A stretch of DNA of 64,000 nucleotides from Alkalihalobacillus deserti (GTDB taxonomy: Bacteria > Bacillota > Bacilli > Bacillales > Bacillaceae_D): positions 124,001 to 188,000 of the forward strand of contig NZ_JAJAFR010000001.1 of the NCBI RefSeq assembly GCF_020734105.1, read 5' to 3'. Shown piece by piece: positions 11,381-20,967 of this stretch; within the stretch, counting starts at the first letter, position 1, and each line of letters opens with the position of its first letter. The position numbers and the translations under genes are program-made. A model generated the notes under the pieces. The model was not told where the DNA came from, made no database searches, and saw only the letters and a list, made by a program, of their open reading frames with translations.

Positions 11381-11827
11381 ATGAATCCTTCAATTCGAAC
11401 AGTATTCGTGGATGCAGATGCGTGTCCCGTAAAAAAAGAAATAGTAGAAGTTTGTGAGCAGTTACAAGTTAAGATGGTTTTTGTTTCATCGTATGCTCAT
11501 ACATTAACTTTACCGCCTACTGTAAGTATAGTCACAGTTGATAATGAAAAAGAAGCTGTCGATTTATATTTAATGAACAAAGTTCGAAAGGGTGACATTT
11601 GTGTTACGCAAGATCATGCGTTAGCTTCGATACTGCTTTCAAAAGGAGTGGTTGTGCTTTCTCCACGTGGACTTGTTTATCAAGATGATACGATTTCACA
11701 GATGTTAGATGCAAGATACTTGTCTCAAAAACAGAGAAGAATGGGAGAAAAAACAAAAGGACCAAAACCCTTTCGACAAGTAGATCGGATGAAGTTTACG
11801 GAGCAGTTTCTAAAAATTCTTTCTTGA
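11381..11827 (+). CDS. YaiI/YqxD family protein (DUF188)
   Basis: This protein of about 148 residues belongs to UPF0178/DUF188, a PIN-like fold family with no settled function. The conserved opening TVFVDADACPVKKEI and the middle GDICVTQDHALASILLSKG with VVLSPRGLVY are all present. The start is unclear: TTG 11354, ATG 11363, TTG 11366 and ATG 11381 are in frame, and GAGAGGA at 11356-11362 fits none of them with ideal spacing. ATG 11381 gives the family's usual N-terminus. It precedes dnaG-sigA, matching the position of yqxD in B. subtilis. Confidence 0.85.
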   Translation: MNPSIRTVFVDADACPVKKEIVEVCEQLQVKMVFVSSYAHTLTLPPTVSIVTVDNEKEAVDLYLMNKVRKGDICVTQDHALASILLSKGVVVLSPRGLVYQDDTISQMLDARYLSQKQRRMGEKTKGPKPFRQVDRMKFTEQFLKILS

Positions 11828-11883
11828 AAAGAAGAGGCTAAAAAAAGCTCGAAATTTAAAAGTTTTGTGATGGTGATGATATT

Positions 11884-13683
11884 GTGAGCATACGGATACC
11901 GGATGAACAGGTTGAACATATTAGACGCTCAGCGGATATTGTCGAAGTGATTAGTGATTATGTACAACTAAAAAAGCAAGGTCGACAGTATATTGGATTA
12001 TGTCCCTTTCACGGTGAAAAGTCACCGTCCTTCTCTGTTTCATCGGAGAAACAACTTTATCATTGTTTTGGTTGCGGTGCGGGTGGAAATGTATTTTCGT
12101 TTTTAATGGAACTTGAAGGACTTACGTTCATTGAGTCTGTTAGAAAACTTGGTACAAAGTTAAATATTGATTTACCTGAAGAAGCGAATTCAGAGAGAAC
12201 TACAGCTGATGGGCCTCATGAAACGATGCGGACCGCTCACGAGTTAGCTGCAAAACTTTATTACCATGTCTTGACGTTAACTGAGCAGGGAGCAGAGGGG
12301 CGTGAATACGTTGAAAAACGAGGGTTTACGAGGGAACAAATAGAGCAATTTCAAATTGGTTTTGCTCCAGACCGATGGGATTCTCTTACAACTATCTTAG
12401 ATAAACGTGAATATTCTCTTGACTTAATGGTAGAAGCAGGATTACTAGTCGAAAGAGAATCGAAAGACGGTTATTTTGACCGTTTCCGAAACAGACTTAT
12501 GTTTCCCATATGGGACGGACAAGGAAAAGTTATTGCATTCGGTGGTCGAACAATCTCTGATGAAAAACCTAAGTATTTAAATAGTGCTGATACTCCGGTC
12601 TTCCATAAAGGACAGACGCTGTACGGTTTACATTTGGCTCGACCATCCATTCGTAAAGAAGGTTCAGTTATTCTATTCGAAGGGTACGTAGATGTGATTG
12701 CAGCATGGGGAGCAGGCCTATCCAATACGGTTGCGACTCTCGGTACCGCTCTAACAGAAGAGCAAGGACGTATTATAAGACGTAATGCAGAAACAGTAAC
12801 GATTTGCTATGATTCTGATAATGCAGGAATTAATGCGGCTTTTAAATCGGCCAGTATTCTTAAACAAGCTGGTTGCATCATAAAGGTTGCAGATATGCCT
12901 GAAGGTATGGACCCCGATGACTATATTCGTACATACGGTGCTGATCGCTTTAAATCGGATGTAATAGGGGCAAGTTTGACATTTATGTCATTTAAGATGC
13001 GTTATTTGCGTCGAGGAAAGAATTTAACAAATGAAGCAGAACGAATGCGTTATATTGAGGAAGTTCTTTTAGAAATTTCTATGCTTTCACGAGCAGTTGA
13101 GCGAGATCATTACTTACGGCAAATAGCGGAAGAATTTTCTCTCTCTCTAGAAGCGTTAAAACAAGAACTTCACCAAAACATTCGTGCTAACAAAAAAGAG
13201 AGTCAATATTCATCTAATGATAAACCGGCACCAACCCGTAAAATAATTGAGACCAAAAGGCTTTTACCAGCTTATCATAATGCTGAGCGTTATTTACTTG
13301 CTCATATGATGAGAGATGTTCAAGTAGCAGATGTCGTTTTGGAACGGATTGGTGGCGCATTTAATATTGATGAACACCAAGCAATAGCAGCATACCTTTT
13401 TGCCTTTTATGGAGAGGGAAACGAGGCAAATCCTAGTCAATTTATACAAAGCTTAAAGGATGAGAAGCTTATTAGAATAACTACTGAGCTTGCCATGCTT
13501 TCGGTAAATGAACATTATCAAGAGCAAGAGTTGCTTGATTATATGAAACAGATTGAAACTTATCCAAAGCGGGTACAAATACAAGAAAAGGAACTTGAAA
13601 TGAAACGGGAGCCAGATCCTTTGCAAGCTGCAAAGCTGTTAATGGAAATAAACCGTATGAAGCAAGAACTTATTAAGTATTAG
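11884..13683 (+). CDS. dnaG: DNA primase
   Basis: DnaG synthesises RNA primers for replication. The 599-residue protein has the N-terminal CHC2 zinc-binding domain (CPFHGEKSPSFSV, then YHCFGCGAGGNVFSF), the TOPRIM domain with EGYVDVIAAWGAGL and the acidic YDSDNAG motif, and a C-terminal helicase-interaction domain ending near residue 599. Translation probably begins at the GTG at 11884 behind GGTGATGAT. It is the first gene of the conserved dnaG-sigA macromolecular synthesis pair. Confidence 0.97.
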   Translation: MSIRIPDEQVEHIRRSADIVEVISDYVQLKKQGRQYIGLCPFHGEKSPSFSVSSEKQLYHCFGCGAGGNVFSFLMELEGLTFIESVRKLGTKLNIDLPEEANSERTTADGPHETMRTAHELAAKLYYHVLTLTEQGAEGREYVEKRGFTREQIEQFQIGFAPDRWDSLTTILDKREYSLDLMVEAGLLVERESKDGYFDRFRNRLMFPIWDGQGKVIAFGGRTISDEKPKYLNSADTPVFHKGQTLYGLHLARPSIRKEGSVILFEGYVDVIAAWGAGLSNTVATLGTALTEEQGRIIRRNAETVTICYDSDNAGINAAFKSASILKQAGCIIKVADMPEGMDPDDYIRTYGADRFKSDVIGASLTFMSFKMRYLRRGKNLTNEAERMRYIEEVLLEISMLSRAVERDHYLRQIAEEFSLSLEALKQELHQNIRANKKESQYSSNDKPAPTRKIIETKRLLPAYHNAERYLLAHMMRDVQVADVVLERIGGAFNIDEHQAIAAYLFAFYGEGNEANPSQFIQSLKDEKLIRITTELAMLSVNEHYQEQELLDYMKQIETYPKRVQIQEKELEMKREPDPLQAAKLLMEINRMKQELIKY

Positions 13684-13723
13684 GCAAAAGCTTTGGTTGT
13701 GAACAATGGAAGGAGGGGATCGA

Positions 13724-14842
13724 ATGGCAGATAAACCATTACGCCCGTTAGCGGAAGGTGAATTGTCCATCGATCAAGTTAAAGAACAATTAGTGGAGAT
13801 TGGTAAAAAGAGAGGGGTTCTCACGTATGCAGAGATCACAGAAAAACTTGCAGCGTTTGACCAAGACTCCGACCAAATGGACGAATTCTTTGAATACCTT
13901 GGTGAACAGGGTGTTGAAGTACTCAATGAAACCGACGACGCGCCAAATCTTCAGCAAGCAGCAAAAGATGAAGAAGAGTTTGATCTAAATGATTTAAGTG
14001 TACCTCCAGGTATTAAAATTAATGATCCCGTAAGGATGTATCTAAAAGAAATAGGTCGTGTTCCCCTTCTTTCGGCTGAAGAGGAAATTGAGTTAGCCAA
14101 GCGAATAGAACAAGGTGACGAAGAAGCAAAAAGAAGATTAGCTGAAGCTAACTTACGTCTTGTTGTCTCGATTGCTAAACGCTATGTTGGGCGTGGAATG
14201 CTATTTCTTGATTTAATCCAAGAAGGTAATATGGGACTGATAAAAGCAGTTGAAAAATTTGACTATGAAAAGGGTTATAAGTTTAGTACGTATGCAACTT
14301 GGTGGATTAGGCAAGCGATCACTCGTGCTATTGCTGACCAAGCACGTACAATTCGAATTCCCGTTCATATGGTTGAAACAATCAATAAATTGATTCGTGT
14401 TCAACGTCAGCTTCTTCAAGATTTTGGTCGAGAGCCTACACCTGAAGAAGTTGCCCAAGAGATGGAATTGACACCAGATAAAGTTCGGGAAATTCTAAAA
14501 ATTGCACAAGAACCAGTATCATTGGAAACACCTATCGGTGAAGAAGATGATTCACATTTAGGTGATTTTATCGAAGATCAAGAAGCACTTGCTCCTTCAG
14601 ATGCTGCTGCTTATGAGTTATTAAAAGAACAACTAGAAGATGTTCTTGATACATTAACAGACAGAGAAGAGAATGTTTTACGTTTACGTTTTGGCCTTGA
14701 TGATGGACGTACTAGAACATTAGAAGAAGTTGGAAAAGTTTTTGGAGTTACTCGTGAACGTATCCGTCAAATTGAAGCTAAAGCATTGAGAAAGCTTCGT
14801 CATCCAAGCCGGAGCAAGCGTTTAAAAGATTTCTTAGAATAG
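13724..14842 (+). CDS. sigA: RNA polymerase primary sigma factor SigA
   Basis: This is the housekeeping sigma-70 factor of 372 residues. Region 1.1 is at the N-terminus, followed by region 1.2 ([16 protein letters not shown]), region 2 ([17 protein letters not shown] and the -10 reading helix around [14 protein letters not shown]), region 3, and region 4 with the -35 recognition helix [17 protein letters not shown]. An in-frame ATG at 13706 is upstream, but AGGAGGGGATCGA before ATG 13724 and the usual N-terminus MADKPLRP set the start. A long nested hairpin follows the gene. Confidence 0.98.
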   Translation: MADKPLRPLAEGELSIDQVKEQLVEIGKKRGVLTYAEITEKLAAFDQDSDQMDEFFEYLGEQGVEVLNETDDAPNLQQAAKDEEEFDLNDLSVPPGIKINDPVRMYLKEIGRVPLLSAEEEIELAKRIEQGDEEAKRRLAEANLRLVVSIAKRYVGRGMLFLDLIQEGNMGLIKAVEKFDYEKGYKFSTYATWWIRQAITRAIADQARTIRIPVHMVETINKLIRVQRQLLQDFGREPTPEEVAQEMELTPDKVREILKIAQEPVSLETPIGEEDDSHLGDFIEDQEALAPSDAAAYELLKEQLEDVLDTLTDREENVLRLRFGLDDGRTRTLEEVGKVFGVTRERIRQIEAKALRKLRHPSRSKRLKDFLE

Positions 14843-14895
14843 AACGTAAGAGCTAATTTTTGTACTAGGGTTACTTGATAAAGTATACTGTTTCT

Positions 14896-14977
14896 AAAGG
14901 GTCTTGTTCAATACATTAGCAAATGCAAAGAAACGTCTGTATTTCTTTGTGTTTGTTAATTTGCGAACAGGGCCTTT
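14896..14977 (+). terminator. Nested hairpin after sigA
   Basis: An outer stem pairs AAAGGGTCTTGTTC (14896-14909) with GAACAGGGCCTTT (14965-14977), and within it ATTAGCAAATGCAAAGAAA pairs with TTTCTTTGTGTTTGTTAAT. A short T-rich tract follows. This is the likely sigA terminator. Confidence 0.65.
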
Positions 14978-15014
14978 GATTTTATAAGTATTGGTTGGTA
15001 TTCGGAGGCAAGAG

Positions 15015-15548
15015 ATGGAGTATAAAAGAAAAGAAATCATTATAAAAGAAATCAAGTATTGGAAACAGTCCAAGCTTTTACCTGAACACTACTGTGATTT
15101 TTTGCTCACTCTTTATACAGAGGGAGAATCCCTCGATCAAGAGTCAAAAGAAAACAGCGCGGTAACAAAACTTAAACCCTTCCTTTTCTTTATAACTGCC
15201 CAATCATTGTTTCTTTTAGCGGTTCTTGTCATTTATTTTACTGATTTTTCTTTAATAATGCAAATAACTATCGTCCTTTTTATTGCCATTACTCTTCTCA
15301 TTATTGCAAAGAAGTCATTAATTGAATTGTTATCAAACTTATATCTAATGATGACAGCATTTGTTTTTCTTTTGTTAACTGTACATATTGTGTTAACATT
15401 TTCAGATGGGAACTCTAATTATTTACTGATATCCATTTTAAGTCATTGTTTAATTTGGTTTTGGATTGGTTGGAAATGGTCGATTCGATTTTTTACCATT
15501 TCGGCGATATTAGCTTCAATGGTTTTGCTTTTTTTTCTGTTCCGTTAA
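15015..15548 (+). CDS. Four- to five-helix membrane protein of unknown function
   Basis: The 177-residue product has a charged N-terminus (KRKEIIIKEIKYWKQSKLLPEHYCDFLLTLY is the amphipathic region) followed by four or five hydrophobic helices from about residue 55 to the end. The short soluble head with HYCDFLLTLYTEGE is reminiscent of DUF2157-like membrane proteins in Bacillaceae, but I cannot assign a family firmly. GGAGG at 15003-15007 lies seven bases before ATG 15015, which is preferred over the in-frame TTG at 14991. It stands alone between sigA and cccA. Confidence 0.75.
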   Translation: MEYKRKEIIIKEIKYWKQSKLLPEHYCDFLLTLYTEGESLDQESKENSAVTKLKPFLFFITAQSLFLLAVLVIYFTDFSLIMQITIVLFIAITLLIIAKKSLIELLSNLYLMMTAFVFLLLTVHIVLTFSDGNSNYLLISILSHCLIWFWIGWKWSIRFFTISAILASMVLLFFLFR

Positions 15549-15580
15549 AAGAGTGACAAAAAAAGTAAAACTATTAAGTA

Positions 15581-15622
15581 TCCCTTTTCATTGTGATTAA
15601 ATTCAAGTAGAATGAAAAGGGA
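15581..15622. repeat. Perfect 12 bp inverted repeat before cccA
   Basis: TCCCTTTTCATT (15581-15592) and AATGAAAAGGGA (15611-15622) are exact inverted copies separated by 18 bases. It could be a terminator for the preceding membrane protein, although no T run follows, or a binding site upstream of cccA. Confidence 0.5.
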
Positions 15623-15693
15623 ATCTTTAAGCGTCTACATAGCTGTTTGACGATATGTGTTTGATCCGATATAACTTAAAGGAGGATATGACG

Positions 15694-16071
15694 ATGAAGG
15701 GAAGACCACTTTTACCTTTTGCAGTAACTGCAATTGTTGGGATTTTGCTTATGATTGCTCTTTCTTTTGTAGGGCTAAACCAACGTACTGAAATGAATGC
15801 AGATCCTGCAGAAGAAACAGAAGAGGTAACGGAGTTTGAAGATCCGGTTACTGCTGGCGGGGAGCTTGCTCAACAATCATGTATTGGCTGTCACGGTGGA
15901 GATCTCACTGGCGGAGCAGGTCCGGCTTTAACGGCACTTGATGGTGTTTATTCGGTAGAAGAAATTGCTGAGATTATCTTAAACGGTAAAGGTGCAATGC
16001 CTGCTGTTTCTAATCTAAATGATGTTGAAGCAGATGCGATTGCACAGTATCTATTAGCAGAATCTGAATAA
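15694..16071 (+). CDS. cccA: Membrane-anchored cytochrome c550 CccA
   Basis: A 125-residue protein with one N-terminal transmembrane helix, an acidic linker (about residues 32-50) and a small c-type haem domain. The haem attachment motif CIGCH lies near residue 68 and the probable axial methionine is in GKGAMPAV near residue 104. Such proteins carry electrons on the outer face of the membrane. The strongly acidic linker fits an alkaliphile but is not proof. AAAGGAGG at 15678-15685 fits ATG 15694 (spacing 8) better than ATG 15688. The place downstream of sigA is as in B. subtilis. Confidence 0.92.
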   Translation: MKGRPLLPFAVTAIVGILLMIALSFVGLNQRTEMNADPAEETEEVTEFEDPVTAGGELAQQSCIGCHGGDLTGGAGPALTALDGVYSVEEIAEIILNGKGAMPAVSNLNDVEADAIAQYLLAESE

Positions 16072-16080
16072 TAGTATTAA

Positions 16081-16113
16081 GACGAGAGTAGCTTTTAAAC
16101 TCTCGTCTTTCTT
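16081..16113 (+). terminator. Terminator after cccA
   Basis: GACGAGAGT and ACTCTCGTC form a perfect 9 bp stem, followed by TTTCTTTTT. Confidence 0.8.
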
Positions 16114-16299
16114 TTTGTAAGTTGAAATCCGTTCTTAGAATTAGTAGTATGAAACTAAAAAGGTTGGTTCAAAAGACAATTATCCCTTTTGAAAATCGCT
16201 TTAATGGTTTGAATGGTTGTAAAGAAGCTCTTTATCTAGAAGGAAAGCAGCTACTGTCTTTTTCCTGCTTTTTTCTAAGACACATATATAGGTGATAAA

Positions 16300-17007
16300 A
16301 TGAATGAAAAACAATTATCTGAAAGATTAGTTCGAGTGGCTAATTATGTTCCAAAAGGCGCAAAAATAGCTGATATTGGTTCAGACCATGCCTATTTACC
16401 TTGTTATTTATGTTTACAGGATCCAATAACAACAGCGATTGCTGGAGAGGTGAATGAAGGCCCCTTTCAATCTGCCAAAAGTCAAGTTGTAAAAGTTGGC
16501 TTACAAAATCGAATTGAAGTTAGAAAAGGAAATGGGTTAGCCATCCTAAAAAAGGGTGAAGTAAATACGATTACAATTGCAGGTATGGGTGGTGGACTAA
16601 TAACGGATATCCTTGAGGTAGGAAAAGATAAACTAACAGAAGTGACGACTCTTGTATTACAACCTAATGTCTCAGCTGATATCATTAGAAAGTGGTTGAG
16701 GAAAAATGGTTGGATTCTCTCTGCAGAAGAAATTCTCGAGGAAGATGAAAAAATTTATGAAATCCTTGTTGCTCATCCTGGTAATGATACAGAGTTATAT
16801 ACAGAACAAACAGAAGCAAAATTATTATTAGGACCCTATTTAATGGAGGACTGTAATAATATTTTCAAGAAAAAATGGAACTATGAACTGGATAACTGGA
16901 ATAGAATTTTAACTGAGTTTGAAAAAGCTACTGACACGGAACAGCTAAAACAAAAACGTTTTAAATTAAAAGAAAAGATAAATATGGTGACGGAGGTTTT
17001 AAGATGA
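16300..17007 (+). CDS. trmK: tRNA (adenine22-N1)-methyltransferase TrmK
   Basis: TrmK methylates N1 of A22 in several bacterial tRNAs. The 235-residue protein has the SAM-binding motif ADIGSDHAYLPCYL near residue 24 and the catalytic-region TITIAGMGGGLI around residue 90, typical of the YqfN family, followed by a C-terminal coiled-coil rich in Lys and Glu. It overlaps the Nif3-like gene by 4 bases (ATGA), so they form one unit. Confidence 0.93.
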   Translation: MNEKQLSERLVRVANYVPKGAKIADIGSDHAYLPCYLCLQDPITTAIAGEVNEGPFQSAKSQVVKVGLQNRIEVRKGNGLAILKKGEVNTITIAGMGGGLITDILEVGKDKLTEVTTLVLQPNVSADIIRKWLRKNGWILSAEEILEEDEKIYEILVAHPGNDTELYTEQTEAKLLLGPYLMEDCNNIFKKKWNYELDNWNRILTEFEKATDTEQLKQKRFKLKEKINMVTEVLR

Positions 17008-18125
17008 GTAAATACATAAATGGTCAAGCTATTATTCAACAATTTGAGGCCTGGTCTCCTAAATCCTATGCTGTAGAAGGAGATAAGAATGGCTTAATGA
17101 TTGGTACGTTAAACAAGCCAATTAAGAAGGTCATGGTTGCATTAGATGTGTTGGAAGAAGTGATAGAGGAAGCGATCAATGAAGAAGTCGATTTAATTGT
17201 AGCTCATCACCCTTTGCTGTTTCGGCCGTTGAAGAAAATCGACCTTGATACATCGCAAGGAAGAATTATAGAAAAGGCGATTAAGCATAGAATAACCATT
17301 TACGCTGCTCACACTAATTTAGATGTGGCGTTGGGTGGTGTGAATGATATGATGGCTGAAGCACTTGGTTTACATCAAACTGAAGTACTTTCACCTACTC
17401 AAATGGTGGGTTTAAAGAAAATTGTGGTCTTTGTTCCTGAAACGCATGTTGGGACAATTAGGGAGGCATTAGGAAAGGCTGGTGCTGGTCATATTGGAAA
17501 CTATAGTCATTGTACATTTAACAGTAAGGGAGAAGGAACTTTTAAGCCCGAGGAAGGAACGAATCCGTTTATTGGGCAGCAAGGTGAACTGGAATATGTT
17601 AAAGAAGTAAAAGTAGAAACAGTTATACCAAGTCATCTTCAAAAGAAAATTATTTCAACGATTATTAAAGCCCATCCATACGAAGAGCCAGCATTTGATA
17701 TATATCCTTTAGAAAATAAAGGGGAAGTCCTCGGACTTGGCCGAGTTGGACTATTAAAAAACGAGATGACCCTTGCAGATTTCGCTAACCATGTAAAAAA
17801 AGTTTTTGATGTAAAAGGAGCTCGTGTTGTTGGGGATTTACATTCACCTGTTCGTAAAGTAGCTGTACTAGGAGGAGATGGAAACAAGTATATGAAGGAT
17901 GCCATTTTTAAAGGTGCGGATGTATTTGTAACAGGAGATGTCTATTATCATGTAGCTCATGATGCCATGATGGATGGATTGAATATAATCGACCCAGGTC
18001 ATAATGTCGAAAAGATTATGAAAAATGGAGTAAAACAATTCTTTGAACGTTTCTTAGAGCAAACAAACTACGATACGAAGGTCATAACATCAAAACGAAA
18101 TACAGATCCGTTTCAATTTGTATAA
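17004..18125 (+). CDS. Nif3-like dinuclear metal centre protein
   Basis: The 373-residue protein belongs to the Nif3/DUF34 family, often annotated as GTP cyclohydrolase I type 2 homologue; the true activity is debated. The metal-binding motifs are DLIVAHHPLLF (residues about 68-78) and YAAHTNLDVALGG, plus a C-terminal GDVYYHVAHDA and DPGHNVEK. Between the two halves is the inserted PII-like domain (about residues 135-235) typical of Bacillus YqfO. It is translationally coupled to trmK. Confidence 0.92.
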   Translation: MSKYINGQAIIQQFEAWSPKSYAVEGDKNGLMIGTLNKPIKKVMVALDVLEEVIEEAINEEVDLIVAHHPLLFRPLKKIDLDTSQGRIIEKAIKHRITIYAAHTNLDVALGGVNDMMAEALGLHQTEVLSPTQMVGLKKIVVFVPETHVGTIREALGKAGAGHIGNYSHCTFNSKGEGTFKPEEGTNPFIGQQGELEYVKEVKVETVIPSHLQKKIISTIIKAHPYEEPAFDIYPLENKGEVLGLGRVGLLKNEMTLADFANHVKKVFDVKGARVVGDLHSPVRKVAVLGGDGNKYMKDAIFKGADVFVTGDVYYHVAHDAMMDGLNIIDPGHNVEKIMKNGVKQFFERFLEQTNYDTKVITSKRNTDPFQFV

Positions 18126-18171
18126 GAGAATAACCAAACAGGTCGGTTTTTACCTGTTTGGTTATTCTCTT
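18124..18171 (+). terminator. Terminator after nif3-like gene
   Basis: AAGAGAATAACCAAACAGGT pairs perfectly with ACCTGTTTGGTTATTCTCTT. No long T run follows; repeat copy B starts at the next base. Confidence 0.8.
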
Positions 18172-18255
18172 AGCAATGAGCGGAACCGCTGCCAGCTTTT
18201 AAGCCTTTTCTGAGTGTACTTCTCAGGAAAGGCGCGCAGCGTGTGGAGCCATTGC
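18172..18255 (+). repeat. Dispersed structured repeat, copy B
   Basis: This 84 bp copy runs from AGCAATGAGCGGAACCGCTG to GTGTGGAGCCATTGC. The ends pair (GCAATG/CATTGC), CGCTGC pairs exactly with GCAGCG, and the inner hairpin is CCTTTTCTGAG/CTCAGGAAAGG. It is the best preserved copy and lies directly behind the terminator at 18124-18171, as copy A does behind the era hairpin. Confidence 0.78.
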
Positions 18256-18314
18256 AAACATGTTCGCACCCATATAAGGTCGAAGGACGTTATTTACCAT
18301 TATGAATCAATAGA

Positions 18315-18395
18315 ACGAAATGAGTGAAGCGCTACATCTTTTAAGTCTACTATGAGTGGGGGTTTCTCATTATAGGAGTGCAGAGATTAACGAGT
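18315..18395 (+). repeat. Degenerate dispersed repeat, copy F
   Basis: The segment keeps the core TTTTAAGTCTACTATGAGTGGG and a partly paired hairpin ATGAG/CTCAT with the GTGGGGGTT loop, but its ends have drifted. It follows copy B by 60 bases. Confidence 0.4.
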
Positions 18396-18420
18396 GCTAA
18401 CGTCTTTAAATGCAGTAACA

Positions 18421-18450
18421 AAAAACCACCTTTCGAAAGGTGGCTTTTTG
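18421..18450. terminator. Bidirectional terminator between nif3-like and ispH
   Basis: AAAAAACCACCTTTCGAAAGGTGGCTTTTT is a near-perfect palindrome with A and T tracts on both sides. It serves ispH on the minus strand. Confidence 0.85.
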
Positions 18451-19395
18451 TTACTGCTTCGTTTTAACTTTTGGGAGAATCTTTTGAAGTGACACTTTAT
18501 GTTCAACCGTCCAAGTAGATTCATCATCAGAATTGTATTTTTCTAAAAAAGAAATAACTTCTTTCGTAATTGGAGTAGGGGTAGAGGCACCTGATGTGAC
18601 ACCAACTGTCTCCACACCTTTCAACCACTCAAGTTTCAATTCCGAGATGTCCCCAATCCGGTAAGCTGTTGTACCGGCTATTTGTTCAGACACTTGTGCT
18701 AAACGATTGGAATTGTTGCTTTTTGGGTCACCTACAACAATTACAAGATCGCACTCTTTCGCTTGTTCAGCAACTGCTTCTTGTCGAACTTGAGTAGCAA
18801 GGCATATTTCATTATGAACCTCAGCATTTGGATATACTTCCATGGCTTTTTTCATAATGTCACTAACATCCCATTGACTCATAGTTGTTTGATTGGTGAT
18901 GATGATTTTTTCTGTTGAAATCGATAAATCTTCAACATCAGCAATCGATTCAACGAGATGAACAGATTCTGGAGCAACACCGATAGCACCCTCAGGCTCT
19001 GGATGGCCCTTTTTTCCAACATATATAATCTGATAACCATCAGCCACCTGATCTCGAATCAAATCATGTGTGCGGGTTACGTCTGGACATGTAGCATCAA
19101 CGACTGTAAGACCTTTTTCTTTTGCTAACTTTCTTACTTCGGGTGAAACTCCGTGTGCTGTAAAAATAACGGTACCTTTGTTGATTTGATTTAAAATTTC
19201 AACACGATTAGGACCATCTAAAGAGATAATCCCATCTTCTTCAAAAGCATCTGTAACGTGCTTGTTATGAACAATCATTCCTAAAATATAAATGGGTCTT
19301 GGTAAATCCAAGTTTGCTGCAGCTTGTCTAGCGAGAACCATGGCATCAACCACGCCGTAGCAATATCCTCTTGGAGAAATTTTCTTTACATTCAT
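18451..19395 (-). CDS. ispH: 4-hydroxy-3-methylbut-2-enyl diphosphate reductase IspH
   Basis: IspH (LytB) makes IPP and DMAPP in the last step of the MEP isoprenoid pathway with a [4Fe-4S] cluster. The 314-residue protein has three conserved cysteines in [10 protein letters not shown] (Cys12), [13 protein letters not shown] and [13 protein letters not shown], and the catalytic-loop [12 protein letters not shown] and [19 protein letters not shown] precedes the ATG. IspG, which makes its substrate, is at 34561-35664, so both terminal enzymes of the pathway are in this window. Confidence 0.97.
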   Translation of the reverse strand: MNVKKISPRGYCYGVVDAMVLARQAAANLDLPRPIYILGMIVHNKHVTDAFEEDGIISLDGPNRVEILNQINKGTVIFTAHGVSPEVRKLAKEKGLTVVDATCPDVTRTHDLIRDQVADGYQIIYVGKKGHPEPEGAIGVAPESVHLVESIADVEDLSISTEKIIITNQTTMSQWDVSDIMKKAMEVYPNAEVHNEICLATQVRQEAVAEQAKECDLVIVVGDPKSNNSNRLAQVSEQIAGTTAYRIGDISELKLEWLKGVETVGVTSGASTPTPITKEVISFLEKYNSDDESTWTVEHKVSLQKILPKVKTKQ

Positions 19396-19451
19396 GAGAG
19401 GCCTCCTACGAATAGAACGATTTAGTAAAAAAGTTCTTTTAATAAGAATAG

Positions 19452-19478
19452 CACCATCCGTAGATTACCGAATGGTGT
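19452..19478 (-). terminator. Possible terminator after carD-like gene
   Basis: GCACCATCCG and CGAATGGTG can pair across GTAGATTAC. On the minus strand a T-rich stretch follows. Pairing is imperfect. Confidence 0.45.
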
Positions 19479-19529
19479 ATTTTCTTAAGCTTTATTTAGT
19501 ATAAAGGAGTTTTTAATCAGTGACAATGC

Positions 19530-20024
19530 TTACGCTTCTTTTAACTCAATAAGAGCATCGTCTATAAATTCATATGCTTGCTCCTCAGTCATATCGTTAA
19601 CGAGTACTAATTCGCTAGCAATCATTTGACGAGCTTTCTGAAGGTGATTACGATCTTGGATGTGGAGGCCATTTGCCCGTTCTGTTTGTTTCCTTGAAAG
19701 AGAAGAAATCAAATGAGCTGCATCAATGATGCTTCCGCTCTTTAAGAGATTTTCGGTCTCACGAGAGAAGTGACTTGTAGAAGGTGGAATATCTGGTCCA
19801 TTTTGCAAAGCATCTACAAGAGAATCTAACTCTGATTGGTCTATAATCTTACGCAATCCAGAATCATTAATTTTGCTTTCCGGAAGCATAAGCTTCACAT
19901 CAACGAGTGGGAAATTAAGAATAAAATAAGAATGTGTTTCTCCTAATACATCCTTTTCTTCTATATCTTGAATTGTACCAGCGCCGTGATAAGGATAGAC
20001 TACGTGATCGCCAACTTTAAACAT
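19530..20024 (-). CDS. CarD family transcriptional regulator
   Basis: A 164-residue protein with an N-terminal CarD/Tudor-like RNA polymerase-interaction domain (MFKVGDHVVYPYHGAGTIQDI, through MLPESKINDSGLRKII) and a helical C-terminal domain with LSRKQTERANGLHIQDRNHL that contacts promoter DNA in homologues. CarD proteins stabilise open complexes, notably at rRNA promoters. The open frame extends 17 residues further, but GGAGGA seven bases before ATG 20024 sets the start. Confidence 0.92.
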   Translation of the reverse strand: MFKVGDHVVYPYHGAGTIQDIEEKDVLGETHSYFILNFPLVDVKLMLPESKINDSGLRKIIDQSELDSLVDALQNGPDIPPSTSHFSRETENLLKSGSIIDAAHLISSLSRKQTERANGLHIQDRNHLQKARQMIASELVLVNDMTEEQAYEFIDDALIELKEA

Positions 20025-20167
20025 GGGCATTCCTCCAATCGGGTTGTAATCACAGTATAACATAAAAAAAAGCAAAAGTAAATTTTACTATCAAGAAGCG
20101 ATTCTTGTCAATAAAAAAGTTAGTGAAATAATGAATTGTTTTAATTGTTAGTTTATCCCATTAAAAG

Positions 20168-20749
20168 TTATACATACAGTTTTGGTGCTGGAATATTATC
20201 TATTGTTTTCGGTTTTAGGAGTGTAGGTTTAACTTTTTTAGATGAGAAAGTCTCATCAGAAAGAGTCTGTACCTGAGTAGTAGAAACTTGATCTTCATCT
20301 TCTATAGGTATTTCAGTTGTTGATGCTACATTCATTGCTTGTTCTTCAGCTGGATTCGGTTCATCTGTTGAATTATTGCTTCTCATTAACTTCAGTAAGG
20401 CGGGAGCGTTACGAATGAGAGGACCGTATTGTTGGACCATGGGCATAACTTGTTGGGTTAATCCTAAGACTTTTTGGGCATTCGTTAACATTGAAGTGAA
20501 GTTCATCCCTCCAGCTGCACCAGCGGAAGAAAGACCTCCCATTGCCGGGCCACTAGCCGCGTTGGATGCTCCACCTAAGCCTCCTAATAGTCTTGATAGC
20601 AGTCCACCTCCTCGCATTGCTTGACTTCCAACTCCAGCCATTGGTGGCATTTGACCTCCAGAAGAGGCTATGTTGGCTGCTTGAGACATACCTTGCATTG
20701 GAGCTTGCATGGGCATCGAACTAAATGGTGGGCCAAAAAATGGTTGCAT
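20168..20749 (-). CDS. yqfQ: YqfQ-like (VrrA-like) proline/methionine/glycine-rich protein
   Basis: This 193-residue protein has a low-complexity N-terminal half (MQPFFGPPFSSMPMQAPMQG, then long Gly-Ala-Met runs), a conserved middle with FTSMLTNAQKVLGLTQQVMPM and YGPLIRNAPALLKL, and an acidic C-terminal tail. The middle segment is the hallmark of the YqfQ/VrrA family in Bacillus, which is associated with spores in B. subtilis. The function is unknown. GGAGA six bases before ATG 20749 sets the start. It lies divergently upstream of cshB, as in B. subtilis. Confidence 0.8.
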   Translation of the reverse strand: MQPFFGPPFSSMPMQAPMQGMSQAANIASSGGQMPPMAGVGSQAMRGGGLLSRLLGGLGGASNAASGPAMGGLSSAGAAGGMNFTSMLTNAQKVLGLTQQVMPMVQQYGPLIRNAPALLKLMRSNNSTDEPNPAEEQAMNVASTTEIPIEDEDQVSTTQVQTLSDETFSSKKVKPTLLKPKTIDNIPAPKLYV

Positions 20750-20967
20750 GTAAATGTCTCCTTTCCTAGTTTCAATCATTTAAAAAGTGTATCATCTGTC
20801 TTTTATGGGAAGAATAAAATAAGCTAAAACACCGAAAATGTTATTCTCATAATTAGATATATGCAATGAATGAAATGGCGGTGAGTTTTGATAAAGATAT
20901 ATCATATTAGCCATGATCTGACAAAGTATGATAAAATGAACTATTGCACAAAGGAATCGGAAGGAAG